NCBI GenBank assembly: GCA_051881615.1
Contig: JBJEQF010000022.1
Location: 1-64,000, forward strand
Direction of reading: 5' to 3'
Source of the DNA: CAMFTQ01 sp051881615
GTDB lineage: Bacteria > Bacillota > Clostridia > Oscillospirales > Acutalibacteraceae
DNA: 64,000 nt
The notes under the pieces: model-generated
Databases searched by the model: none
What the model was told of the DNA's origin: nothing
Seen by the model: the letters and a program-made list of their open reading frames with translations, nothing else
Shown: positions 31,294 through 39,444 of the stretch, piece after piece
Position numbering within the stretch: the first letter of the stretch is position 1
Layout of the letters: each line of letters starts with the position of its first letter
Position numbers and translations under genes: made by a program

Positions 31294-32766
31294 ATGAGAA
31301 AACTAATTTCAGTTGTGCTTTGCGTAGTTCTTGCATTCTCTGCTATGGCAGTGACTACGGCATCTGCACAGGAGGACAATCAATTAACCGAAAACGACTT
31401 ATTATCATCGTTAATCTTCGATTCTATCGGAGATATGCCGCAGTTGCCGGAATTTGATCAAAAAGAACTGATGATGTCGGTTGTAGCTGGGCTTGAAAAT
31501 GTATTGCAAAGAGGTAAGCAGGACGGCTTTATTACAGAGGAATCTGTAACAAAGGTTCAGAAATACGTTGACGAGCTTAAAGTAACTCTTGAAAGCGTTA
31601 CAGCAAGCGATGATGAAATTACATTTTCAATTCTGAATCTCGGAATGTCGGTTGCTATTGATATTGAAATTGTTTACAACAAGGCGTTGGTAGATTTCTT
31701 AGTTGAAAAGGTAGAGGAAGTAAAGGGTCTGATTGCTCTTATCGGTGCAGCACAGCCTGATGTAAGCGAACAGCTTGAAGCAGCACTTGATAAATTTGTT
31801 GAGGACGCAAAAGCCCTGACAGACATCAATAAGGAGTCAATCGAAAACCTGTTTGAGGAATTTCTAAGCTCGTTGCAGGAGATTACAACTCCCGAACCTG
31901 ACTACAGAGAAGATTTACAGTTTGCTGTTGATGAGGCGCTTGCTATGATTGAAAGCGGCGACTATGAAGCAGATATGCTTGTTGAATTAACAGCAGCCGT
32001 AGAGCAGGCAAAGGCTTTGCTTGAAAATGAGAACGCAACAGACGATCAGCTTATCGAAGCAGAGGCACTGCTGTGGACAGAAATGAATGCACTTTTCTTT
32101 GATGTAGATCCCGATGAACCCGAGCTGACAGTTGACGATCTGAAGGATATTATTGAGAGCGTTACAAGGGATTATCTTGACAATATAGATGAAATCGGAG
32201 AAGAAGTACTTGCCGAATTAAAGCAGGCTGTTGATGATGCAAAAGCTCTTATCGAGGGAAATACACCTACAGCAGAAGAAATTGAAGATGCTTATGACAA
32301 AATTATTGACGCTATCCCCGATGTACCGGTCGATGAATCCATAAAGGATGCGCTTAATTTTGCAATCCGTTTGAACGCATGGAGAATAATTACAGGCGGT
32401 GACTTCGAGGATACAAAGGAAACTCTGTCGGTTAAGCGTGATAATGTTATCACAGCAGAAAATGTTTACCTTGCTCCCGAGTCGACAGACGAAGATTATA
32501 GTGCAGCCTTCGAGATGCTTTTAAGCGATTTTGACTCACCTGTTGACGAATTTATAAGCGGTGATGCAAACTGTGACGGCAAGGTTAATATCAATGACGT
32601 AACAGCTGTTCAGAGGTATGTTGCAAATATTGAGGTAACAGATTTCTCATTCGGACAAAGTGATGTTGACGCTGACGGAAAAATTACAATCAAGGACGCT
32701 ACTATGATACAGAAGTACACAGCAAATGTTATAGATATCTTCCCCAGTGATTTAGGTGTAGGATAA
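31294..32766 (+). CDS. Secreted helical (FIVAR-like) protein with C-terminal dockerin
   Basis: 490 residues, AGGAGG upstream. A signal peptide spans about residues 1-25 (ISVVLCVVLAFSAMAVTTAS). The middle is strongly helical and acidic with at least two FIVAR-like three-helix modules, one containing LVELTAAVEQAKALLENENA and one containing LAELKQAVDDAKALIEGNTP. The C-terminus carries two dockerin calcium loops, GDANCDGKVNINDVTAVQR and DVDADGKITIKDATMIQK. FIVAR modules often bind polysaccharide or act as spacers. No catalytic domain is seen, so it is probably a structural or binding part of a cohesin-based complex. Confidence 0.83.
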   Translation: MRKLISVVLCVVLAFSAMAVTTASAQEDNQLTENDLLSSLIFDSIGDMPQLPEFDQKELMMSVVAGLENVLQRGKQDGFITEESVTKVQKYVDELKVTLESVTASDDEITFSILNLGMSVAIDIEIVYNKALVDFLVEKVEEVKGLIALIGAAQPDVSEQLEAALDKFVEDAKALTDINKESIENLFEEFLSSLQEITTPEPDYREDLQFAVDEALAMIESGDYEADMLVELTAAVEQAKALLENENATDDQLIEAEALLWTEMNALFFDVDPDEPELTVDDLKDIIESVTRDYLDNIDEIGEEVLAELKQAVDDAKALIEGNTPTAEEIEDAYDKIIDAIPDVPVDESIKDALNFAIRLNAWRIITGGDFEDTKETLSVKRDNVITAENVYLAPESTDEDYSAAFEMLLSDFDSPVDEFISGDANCDGKVNINDVTAVQRYVANIEVTDFSFGQSDVDADGKITIKDATMIQKYTANVIDIFPSDLGVG

Positions 32767-32848
32767 AAATTTTTAGCAGAGTGTAAAAAATGATGTCGTT
32801 TAGTTGTATATACTGTGAAGGCTAAAAAATCTCAAAGGAGAAACAGCT

Positions 32849-33646
32849 ATGAAAAAGATATTATCATCGGTTCTTGCTGTGACAATCATTTTATCATCAT
32901 TTTGCAGCATAAGCGTTTTTGCGGCAGAGAAGAATGACTCTTTGTCAGAAACAGGTATTTTCTACAATCTTGACGAGCTTACCAAGTGCCAATACTATGC
33001 TTTTGGCATTGACGGAAAATTGTCATTTGACGAAGCAGAGAGGATTTACTTCACATCAAGACCACAGCCACAGGAGCTTGACGAAGATACAGAAAACGAA
33101 ATCAGGCAGGATTATATTAAGCAAAGCGGTTCGGATTTATCAGAAAGCGATATAGGAATATATTATTACGGAACACTCAGCGACAGCAGTATGCTTATCT
33201 TCCCCGAAGGCGGAATATATCCGACTGCGATAGACTATATTGTTATCGGTAAGTATCTGTATATTACAAGCTGTATAGGTAATGATGTCAAAATTTATAA
33301 GGATAACACCTTCAAAAGTATTGCCACGTCTTATGCAGTCGGCGAATTATCTGACGAATTGCTTGATGAAATTGCCGAAAAGCTCAATTTTCTGATGTTT
33401 GCAGACGGTACTCCCGACAATATGGTTATGATGGGAGATGCTGACGGCGACGGCAAAGTAAATGTCAAGGACGCTACAACGGTTTTGAAATCTGTAGCTT
33501 CCGTTATTAAGCTGACAGACGCTCAGAGCTGTGCCGCCGATGTGAACGCAGACAACAAGGTTGACGTAAATGATGCAACAGTAATTCAGAAATTTTGCGC
33601 AGGCATTGATACATATTTACCAATCGGTGAAATGTGTGCGCTGTAA
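32849..33646 (+). CDS. Secreted protein of unknown fold with C-terminal dockerin
   Basis: 265 residues, AAAGGAG upstream. A signal peptide covers about residues 1-25 (ILSSVLAVTIILSSFCSISVFA). Residues 26-195 form an unrecognised domain with GIFYNLDELTKCQYYAFGID and YYYGTLSDSSMLIFPEGG. The dockerin follows: GDADGDGKVNVKDATTVLK and ADVNADNKVDVNDATVIQK, ending with AGIDTYLPIGE, which closely resembles the end of the dockerin protein encoded at 48257. No enzyme motif is visible. It follows the FIVAR-dockerin gene by 82 bases and shares its terminator, so the two may be one transcription unit. Confidence 0.8.
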   Translation: MKKILSSVLAVTIILSSFCSISVFAAEKNDSLSETGIFYNLDELTKCQYYAFGIDGKLSFDEAERIYFTSRPQPQELDEDTENEIRQDYIKQSGSDLSESDIGIYYYGTLSDSSMLIFPEGGIYPTAIDYIVIGKYLYITSCIGNDVKIYKDNTFKSIATSYAVGELSDELLDEIAEKLNFLMFADGTPDNMVMMGDADGDGKVNVKDATTVLKSVASVIKLTDAQSCAADVNADNKVDVNDATVIQKFCAGIDTYLPIGEMCAL

Positions 33647-33691
33647 GGCTCTGATTGAATAGACTTTATCTATCCGCTATAATAAATCATT

Positions 33692-33745
33692 CGCTCCCTT
33701 GTGCATAGAAGAATTTATCTTCCTGCACAAAGGGAGCGTGTTTTA
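33692..33745 (+). terminator. Rho-independent terminator of the dockerin pair
   Basis: Stem CGCTCCCTT-GTGCA (from 33692) with TGCAC-AAAGGGAGCG (ending 33738), then TGTTTTATTT. The stem has a single bulged base. Confidence 0.87.
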
Positions 33746-33817
33746 TTTGTCAGTATTGAATAAATATGGCATATCAAATCGCTGAAAATTATGCTTTGCA
33801 TTATTTCACTCTAAAAC

Positions 33818-33846
33818 TTGCATTTGTTTTTGTTTTGGTGTATAAT
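33818..33846 (+). promoter_or_regulatory. Sigma-A promoter of the citrate synthase gene
   Basis: TTGCAT, 17-base spacer, TATAAT. It predicts a leader of about 85 bases before the start at 33939; no riboswitch fold is recognised in it. Confidence 0.8.
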
Positions 33847-33938
33847 AGCTGACAGATTGATATAATTTTGAATTTTCTATAATTTGATTTTTCAGAAGGT
33901 ATAAATTTTACAGTATATTTTAATTGGATGTGGTGAAA

Positions 33939-35300
33939 ATGCTAAGCAAATACAGCGACCTTACGCCTGAAATTTTAAGGCTTTCAAAGCTCTGCTGTGA
34001 AAACAGTGCAATAAACCCCGAGCTTTACAAAAAATATGACGTTAAAAGAGGTTTGCGTGACGTAAACGGCAAGGGCGTACTGACAGGACTTACAGAGATT
34101 TCAGAGGTAAACGCCTTTGAAGAAATAGACGGTGTACGCACACCTATTGACGGTCAGCTTTTCTACCGAGGCTATAACATAGAAGAACTTGTGCGAGGCT
34201 TTATCGACGACAAGCATTTCGGCTTTGAAGAGATTGTTTACCTGCTTTTGTTCGGCGAGCTTCCGAATATGGACGAATTTAATAAGTTTTCTAATATCTT
34301 AGGCTACTACAGAACTCTGCCAAACACTTTTGTGCGTGACATTATTATGAAAGCACCGTCACAGAATATTATGAACGCCTTGTCACGTTGCGTTCTTACT
34401 CTCTATTCATATGACAACTGCGCAGACGATACCTCAATACCGAATGTTTTAAGACAGTGTATTCAGCTTATCGCTTTGATGCCTGTGCTTTCTGTTTACA
34501 GCTATCAGGCTTACAATTACTATCACGACAATAAGAGCCTTTATATACATTCTCCTCAGCCTGATTTGTCAACTGCCGAGAATATTCTGTATATGCTCCG
34601 CCCCGACAGCAAATACACTCAGCTTGAGGCGAAGCTGCTCGATATGGCTCTTGTACTCCACGCAGAGCATGGCGGCGGCAACAACTCTACCTTTACAACG
34701 CACGTTGTAACCTCATCGGGAACAGACACATATTCGGCAATAGCGGCAGCGTTAGGCTCACTTAAAGGCCCTAAGCACGGCGGTGCTAACCTGATGGTTG
34801 TAAAGATGTTTGAAGAAATCAAAAAGAACGTTAAGGATTACAACGATTTAGACGAGATTAAAGCGTACCTTACAAAAATCATTGATAAGCAGGCTTTTGA
34901 CAAGTCGGGACTTATCTACGGTATGGGTCACGCAATCTACACAAAGAGCGACCCGCGTGCCAAGGTTTTCAAGGGCTTTGTAGAGAGCCTGTCAAAAGAA
35001 AAGGGCAGAGAGGACGAGTTTTTACTCTACTCAAATGTTGAAAAGCTCGCAGGCGAGCTGATAAGCGAAAAACGTCACGTAATAACAGGCGTCAGCGGTA
35101 ACGTTGACCTTTACAGCGGACTTGTTTACAGTATGCTCGATTTGCCCGATAAGCTCTACACTCCGCTTTTTGCCATAGCAAGAGTAGCAGGCTGGAGCGC
35201 ACACAGAATAGAAGAGCTTGTAAATCCGAGCAAAATTATCCGTCCTGCATATCAGAACGTTCAGCCAAGACAGGTTTATAAGCACATTAACGAGAGATAA
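33939..35300 (+). CDS. gltA: Citrate synthase
   Basis: 453 residues from the ATG at 33939; an earlier TTG at 33924 is weaker. The substrate-binding and catalytic His residues fall in LVLHAEHGGGNNSTF and IYGMGHAIYTKSDPRA, and the catalytic Asp-bearing region lies near SGNVDLYSGLVYSMLDLP. IDGQLFYRGYNIEEL and EEIVYLLLFGELP are typical N-terminal segments. It condenses oxaloacetate and acetyl-CoA to citrate, feeding glutamate synthesis in anaerobes with a partial TCA cycle. The protein is longer than the roughly 370-430 residues of many homologues because of an extra N-terminal stretch of about 40 residues. Methylcitrate synthase activity cannot be excluded. Confidence 0.92.
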   Translation: MLSKYSDLTPEILRLSKLCCENSAINPELYKKYDVKRGLRDVNGKGVLTGLTEISEVNAFEEIDGVRTPIDGQLFYRGYNIEELVRGFIDDKHFGFEEIVYLLLFGELPNMDEFNKFSNILGYYRTLPNTFVRDIIMKAPSQNIMNALSRCVLTLYSYDNCADDTSIPNVLRQCIQLIALMPVLSVYSYQAYNYYHDNKSLYIHSPQPDLSTAENILYMLRPDSKYTQLEAKLLDMALVLHAEHGGGNNSTFTTHVVTSSGTDTYSAIAAALGSLKGPKHGGANLMVVKMFEEIKKNVKDYNDLDEIKAYLTKIIDKQAFDKSGLIYGMGHAIYTKSDPRAKVFKGFVESLSKEKGREDEFLLYSNVEKLAGELISEKRHVITGVSGNVDLYSGLVYSMLDLPDKLYTPLFAIARVAGWSAHRIEELVNPSKIIRPAYQNVQPRQVYKHINER

Positions 35301-35311
35301 AGACAAAACAG

Positions 35312-35344
35312 CTCCCCACAGCGTTATGCTTTGGGGAGTTTTTG
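35312..35344 (+). terminator. Rho-independent terminator of the citrate synthase gene
   Basis: 7-bp stem CTCCCCA (35312-35318 with 35332-35338), loop of 13, then TTTTT. Confidence 0.82.
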
Positions 35345-35350
35345 ATGCTC

Positions 35351-36178
35351 TTAAGAATTTCGGCAGAGTGATTTTGCAAAGGACAAAGGCGTATGCACAG
35401 TACAGCCGTCTGTAACGGTGATCGGAGTTATATTTCCAAGCTGATTTTTACCGCATTTGTCATAAAGCGATGATGCAAAGTAAGCGTTTGTAAGCTCCTT
35501 TGGCTTGATTTTTGCAAGCGGCAGCGGCAGGTCAAGCTCATATTCGCAGAATATCCTGCCATTTTGCTCTGCTGTCGGCTTGCACGAGGTGAGTATTACG
35601 GCTTCGCTTCTGACCGGCAGTTTTTTTGTAATTCTCTGCGGTGCTATGATGAAATCGGCTTTTAGCAGTGACGTCATACTGTCGCTTACAAGAAGCGGTG
35701 TACCGTCCTCCTGAAGTAACTGCTCTGACACGCTTTCATATTTTTTCGTATTTGCAGTTATTACCCTTATACCGCTTCGCAGCTTTGCCATTTTTACAAC
35801 AGAGCTGCTGTATTCTCCGTTTGCATCAAAAACGGTTATTTCGCACCTGTCGTCTGAATTCAGATTTTTTATCACTGCAAGCGCAGTATTTATGCACAGC
35901 CGTTTGTAAAGTGCTGTGCTTTTGTAACGTCTTAAACCGAACTGACCGTTAAGCGGTATGTCCTCAGTGCATAAAAGCGACTTCTTTTGCAGTGACGCCG
36001 TATCGCTAATCAACTCCCAGTCAATTCTGTCTTTTCTGTTTATGTAATGTATTTTTTTCAGCACAACACCGTCTGTCACCTTGATTTCTGTGCTGATTTT
36101 GTCGCCTGCTATGAAGTTTATTATTTTTAAATACCATTTATCTGATGTTTTGTTTTCTATGGTAAGTGATGTAATCAT
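35351..36178 (-). CDS. Hypothetical protein with Rossmann-like segment
   Basis: 275 residues, GGGGGGGA ribosome site upstream. I do not recognise the family. The N-terminal 90 residues are strand-rich and polar; from residue about 95 there is an alternating strand/helix pattern (ALAVIKNLNSDDRCEITVFDAN, KLRSGIRVITANTKKYESVS, TPLLVSDSMTSLLKADFIIAP) that reads like a nucleotide- or dinucleotide-binding Rossmann fold but lacks a GxGxxG loop. No signal peptide or membrane helix. It converges on the citrate synthase gene and is preceded by a long inverted-repeat region at 36195-36290. Confidence 0.6.
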   Translation of the reverse strand: MITSLTIENKTSDKWYLKIINFIAGDKISTEIKVTDGVVLKKIHYINRKDRIDWELISDTASLQKKSLLCTEDIPLNGQFGLRRYKSTALYKRLCINTALAVIKNLNSDDRCEITVFDANGEYSSSVVKMAKLRSGIRVITANTKKYESVSEQLLQEDGTPLLVSDSMTSLLKADFIIAPQRITKKLPVRSEAVILTSCKPTAEQNGRIFCEYELDLPLPLAKIKPKELTNAYFASSLYDKCGKNQLGNITPITVTDGCTVHTPLSFAKSLCRNS

Positions 36179-36194
36179 AAAAAATCCCCCCCAA

Positions 36195-36290
36195 ACGCAA
36201 TTATACTAAAAACCGATTGCACAATGGATCAAATTCAGTCGAAAGGTTCGCCTGATGTTAATATCAGTCAATCGTGTTTAGTATCAAATT
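36195..36290 (-). other. Candidate structured leader region
   Basis: Nested inverted repeats lie upstream of the 35351-36178 gene: ATACTAAA (36203-36210) with TTTAGTAT (36277-36284), GATTG (36215-36219) with CAATC (36269-36273), and an inner CTGAT-N6-ATCAG. Together they could fold as one long stem with internal loops. Strand is assigned by the downstream gene; function is unknown. Confidence 0.4.
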
Positions 36291-36322
36291 TATGCGTTAA
36301 GGGGAAGTAAAATTCGGATTAT

Positions 36323-37597
36323 TTAAAATTCTGTCATCGGATTGTAGCGTTCGCCGTAGTAGCGTGTTTCAAAGTGCAGGTGCGGTCCTGTTGAATGTCC
36401 TGTCGAGCCTACATAGCCTAAAAGCTGTCCTGCCGATACATAGTCGCCCTCAGATACCGTCAGGTCTGACAGGTGAGCATAAACCGTTGCCTTGCCGTTG
36501 CCGTGGTCAAGCCATACGTAGTTGCCGTAGCCGCCGCCGCATCCGCAGCTGTAGTCCTTGCCGTAGTTATGTGAGCAGGTATTTGAGGCTATTACAACAG
36601 TACCCGAAGCAGAGGCAACTACACTGCTCCACATAATGCCCGAGCCTGCTATATCTATAGCTCCGTGATTGTACGAGCCTCTGTCCTCGTTCCATTCAGA
36701 TGAAAGGTAGTAAAATCCCGGACAAGGCCATACATAGCCCGAGCCTGACGGAGCATAGCTGTTGTTGCTGTTACCGTTGTCATCATCGCCGTTGCTCTCT
36801 GATGAATTATCAGGCTCATTCTGAACAGGAGTTGTTGCCTGATTTTTCTTTTCCTCTTCCTCCTGAAGCCTTTTCTGCTCTGCGTAGTATGCCTCGATTT
36901 CATCATCAATGGCGTTGATTTCTGCGTGGTTGTCGTCAATTATCTTTACGGCGTCCTCGCTCTTTTCGTATAAAAGCTCAAGCGCTTCCTTGTTTTCGTC
37001 AAGCAGATCCTCGTATTCCTCCTGCTTCTGAACAAACACGTTCTGCTCGTCCTCTAATGATTGCTTGTCATTTTCTACCTGTGTTTTTGTTTCTGTGATT
37101 TGCTTTATTTGTTCTTTTATGCCGTTAATAAGCTTTTGGTCAAAATCAGAAACAGACTTTACAAGCTGAAGCTTATCAAGAAAATCCGAAAAGTCCTTTG
37201 CACCCAGAACAATATCGAGTGACGACACGTTGCCTGCCATATAAATAGTTCTTATGCGGCTTCGCAGTGTGTCCATTCCCTCCTCGATATTCTTTTTCGA
37301 TTTCTCAATTTCTGCCTGAAGTGCTTCAATCCTTTGCTCCAAGCTGTGGATTTTTGACTGAATAAGCGAAATCTGCTCGTTTGTTACGTCAATCTTATTT
37401 GATAAAGCGTCAACGTATTCCTGTTGTTTTTCAATATCCTCTTTTGTCTGTCTGAGGATTTCTTCGTATTCCTTGTTTTGCTGTTCAAGCTGCTGCTGTC
37501 TTTCCTGCAAATCGTCAACCGTATCATCGGCAAACGCAGAAAGCGTACAGCAGGCTGTTAAACAGCAGGCTAAAAGCAAGGAGATAACCTTTTTCAT
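36323..37597 (-). CDS. Coiled-coil M23 peptidoglycan hydrolase (PcsB/EnvC-like)
   Basis: 424 residues from the ATG at 37597, with AAGGAGG upstream. A signal peptide is at about 1-24 (ISLLLACCLTACCTLSAFA). Residues 25-240 form a long coiled coil (DLQERQQQLEQQNKEYEEIL, LEQRIEALQAEIEKSKK), then a Glu/Asn/Ser linker, and a C-terminal LytM/M23 domain with zinc ligands in HGAIDIAGSG and TGPHLHFETR. It hydrolyses peptidoglycan cross-links at the septum. The ftsEX genes sit immediately upstream on the same strand, and FtsEX activates hydrolases of exactly this coiled-coil type in other bacteria. It also has its own promoter. Confidence 0.92.
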   Translation of the reverse strand: MKKVISLLLACCLTACCTLSAFADDTVDDLQERQQQLEQQNKEYEEILRQTKEDIEKQQEYVDALSNKIDVTNEQISLIQSKIHSLEQRIEALQAEIEKSKKNIEEGMDTLRSRIRTIYMAGNVSSLDIVLGAKDFSDFLDKLQLVKSVSDFDQKLINGIKEQIKQITETKTQVENDKQSLEDEQNVFVQKQEEYEDLLDENKEALELLYEKSEDAVKIIDDNHAEINAIDDEIEAYYAEQKRLQEEEEKKNQATTPVQNEPDNSSESNGDDDNGNSNNSYAPSGSGYVWPCPGFYYLSSEWNEDRGSYNHGAIDIAGSGIMWSSVVASASGTVVIASNTCSHNYGKDYSCGCGGGYGNYVWLDHGNGKATVYAHLSDLTVSEGDYVSAGQLLGYVGSTGHSTGPHLHFETRYYGERYNPMTEF

Positions 37598-37640
37598 TAT
37601 TTTTTCCTCCTTCCGATTTTCAATTCCGTGAAATAATGTA

Positions 37641-37669
37641 ATTATATCAAATATTGACTTATTTTGCAA
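37641..37669 (-). promoter_or_regulatory. Promoter private to the M23 hydrolase gene
   Basis: On the minus strand TTGCAA, 17-base spacer, TATAAT, located between ftsX and the hydrolase gene. Confidence 0.78.
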
Positions 37670-37692
37670 TCAAAAGGGAAAGATTTCAAAAA

Positions 37693-38598
37693 TTACCAGC
37701 CTAAAATCTCGTTGCCCTCTTTTTTCAGATACTTTCTGATTGAGATAAATCCACCCAAAGCACCGATTAACGTTCCTGCCGCCGCAAAGCTTGCAATAAC
37801 TATCCACATAACATCTGTAAACGGAATCGGTGTAATCGGAATAAGATGTTCAATCGCTTTCATAACCATATCGTAAAGGAACATCAGCGCAAGTGTGGAT
37901 AAAATGCTTGAGATAAGTCCCATAACAATACCCTCTATGATAAACGGTATTCTGACAAATGCGTTTGTCGCACCCACAGATTTCATAATGCTGATTTCAA
38001 AACGGCGTGAATACATTGTCATTCTGATGGTGTTTGAAATGATAAAGAGCGAAATAACGCCCAGTGCGATTATTACAAGGATACTGAGCCTTGAAACAAG
38101 GTTGTTAAGGCTTGTAAGCCTTTGAGCAACCTCACGTCTGCTGTTTACAGAGTCTACACCCTCTATCTTGAGAATACTTTTCACTGTTTCGTCGTACTTT
38201 GACAAATCGTCCATAGTAACGTTTACGGCATTCGGCAGAGGGTTGTTTTTGCCCTGCATATTTTTAAACACCTCTTCGCCTAATACCTCCTTGTATGTAA
38301 GGATAGCCTCCTCTTTTGAGTAAAACTGAACCTTTGTGACGTTTTCAAGCTTGTTTATCTCTTTTGCAATATATGTACCCTTAAGCTCATCTATATTATC
38401 GTCAAGATATACTGTTGTCACGTTAGAGTCTCCGACAGATTCCACAACCTTAGCCACGTTCATTGACAGCAAGGCGGCGGTACCTGTAAGAACAAGACAG
38501 GAAATTAAAACGCCGATGGAAGCAATACTCATTATTCTGTTGTTCCATACGTTTTTAATTCCTTCCCTGAGCAAATATCCGATACTGCCTACATTCAT
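37693..38598 (-). CDS. ftsX: Cell division permease-like protein FtsX
   Basis: 301 residues with the FtsX architecture: helix 1 near residues 22-45 (IMSIASIGVLISCLVLTGTA), a large extracytoplasmic loop to about residue 170, then three helices, the last near 265-290 (VMWIVIASFAAAGTLIGALGG). The cytoplasmic segment RFEISIMKSVGATNAFVRIPF is the coupling helix typical of MacB/FtsX permeases. FtsX passes the ATPase signal of FtsE to a periplasmic or extracellular wall hydrolase. It starts 40 bases after ftsE. Confidence 0.93.
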   Translation of the reverse strand: MNVGSIGYLLREGIKNVWNNRIMSIASIGVLISCLVLTGTAALLSMNVAKVVESVGDSNVTTVYLDDNIDELKGTYIAKEINKLENVTKVQFYSKEEAILTYKEVLGEEVFKNMQGKNNPLPNAVNVTMDDLSKYDETVKSILKIEGVDSVNSRREVAQRLTSLNNLVSRLSILVIIALGVISLFIISNTIRMTMYSRRFEISIMKSVGATNAFVRIPFIIEGIVMGLISSILSTLALMFLYDMVMKAIEHLIPITPIPFTDVMWIVIASFAAAGTLIGALGGFISIRKYLKKEGNEILGW

Positions 38599-38638
38599 TT
38601 TATTTATCGTTCCTTTCGCTTTTCGTTGTCATCTTTAA

Positions 38639-39310
38639 TTATTCCATTTTGCCTGTGTCGTTAATAATTCTGCCGCGCTCTATCTCTACTACACGCTTAG
38701 GGAAGCTGTGCACAAGCTCGTGCTCGTGAGTTACAACGAGAATTGTAGTGCCTCTTTTGTTAATTGCCATCAAAAGCTGCATTATCTCGTAGCTAAGCTC
38801 GGGGTCTATATTACCTGTCGGCTCGTCGGCGATAATCATTGACGGGTTGTTTACAAGCGCACGTGCAAGGCTTACCCTTTGCTGTTCGCCGCCCGACAGC
38901 TCGCTCGGCTTGCTTTTTGCCTTGTGGCTGAGGTTTACAAGGTCAAGAATATAAGGCACACGCTTTTTGATAACGCTCGGCGGCGCGCCTACGGCTCTCA
39001 TTGCAAAAGCCACATTGTCAAAAACAGTCATTTTGTCAATCAGGCGGAAGTCCTGAAAAACAATGCCCATAGTTCTGCGAAGATACGGAACCTGACGGCG
39101 TTTCATTTTGTTCAGATTCTGTCCGTTTACGATTATTTCACCGCTTGTCGGCGTTGTTTCGTGCATTATCAGCTTTAGAAAGGTACTCTTGCCTGCTCCC
39201 GACGCACCTACGATAAAGACAAACTCGCCCTTGTCGATTTGCAGAGATACATCGTGAAGTGCGTCTGTACCTGTTGAGTATGTTTTTGAAACATTCTTAA
39301 ATTGTATCAT
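38639..39310 (-). CDS. ftsE: Cell division ATP-binding protein FtsE
   Basis: 223 residues. Walker A is VGASGAGKSTFLK, the ABC signature is LSGGEQQRVSLARAL, Walker B is MIIADEPTGNID and the switch His lies in LVVTHEHELV. The family-specific stretches KTYSTGTDALHDVSL and MGIVFQDFRLIDKMTVFDNV support FtsE over other ABC ATPases. AAAGGAA precedes the ATG. With FtsX it forms the complex that drives septal wall splitting. First gene of the ftsE-ftsX-hydrolase cluster. Confidence 0.94.
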   Translation of the reverse strand: MIQFKNVSKTYSTGTDALHDVSLQIDKGEFVFIVGASGAGKSTFLKLIMHETTPTSGEIIVNGQNLNKMKRRQVPYLRRTMGIVFQDFRLIDKMTVFDNVAFAMRAVGAPPSVIKKRVPYILDLVNLSHKAKSKPSELSGGEQQRVSLARALVNNPSMIIADEPTGNIDPELSYEIMQLLMAINKRGTTILVVTHEHELVHSFPKRVVEIERGRIINDTGKME

Positions 39311-39339
39311 ATTGGTATTCCTTTCAAATTATGGGGATA

Positions 39340-39386
39340 AACAAAAATGCTTTGCACGTATGGCAGAAAGCGACCACGTGCAAAGC
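39340..39386 (-). terminator. Terminator of the CdaR-type regulator gene
   Basis: 11-bp inverted repeat GCTTTGCACGT (39349-39359 with 39376-39386), loop 16, followed on the minus strand by ATTTTTGTTT. Confidence 0.7.
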
Positions 39387-39444
39387 CATTATAATTTTGC
39401 AAAGCTTTCACTCGGCAAACGCACGGGTGCTTCCCCTTTGCTTA

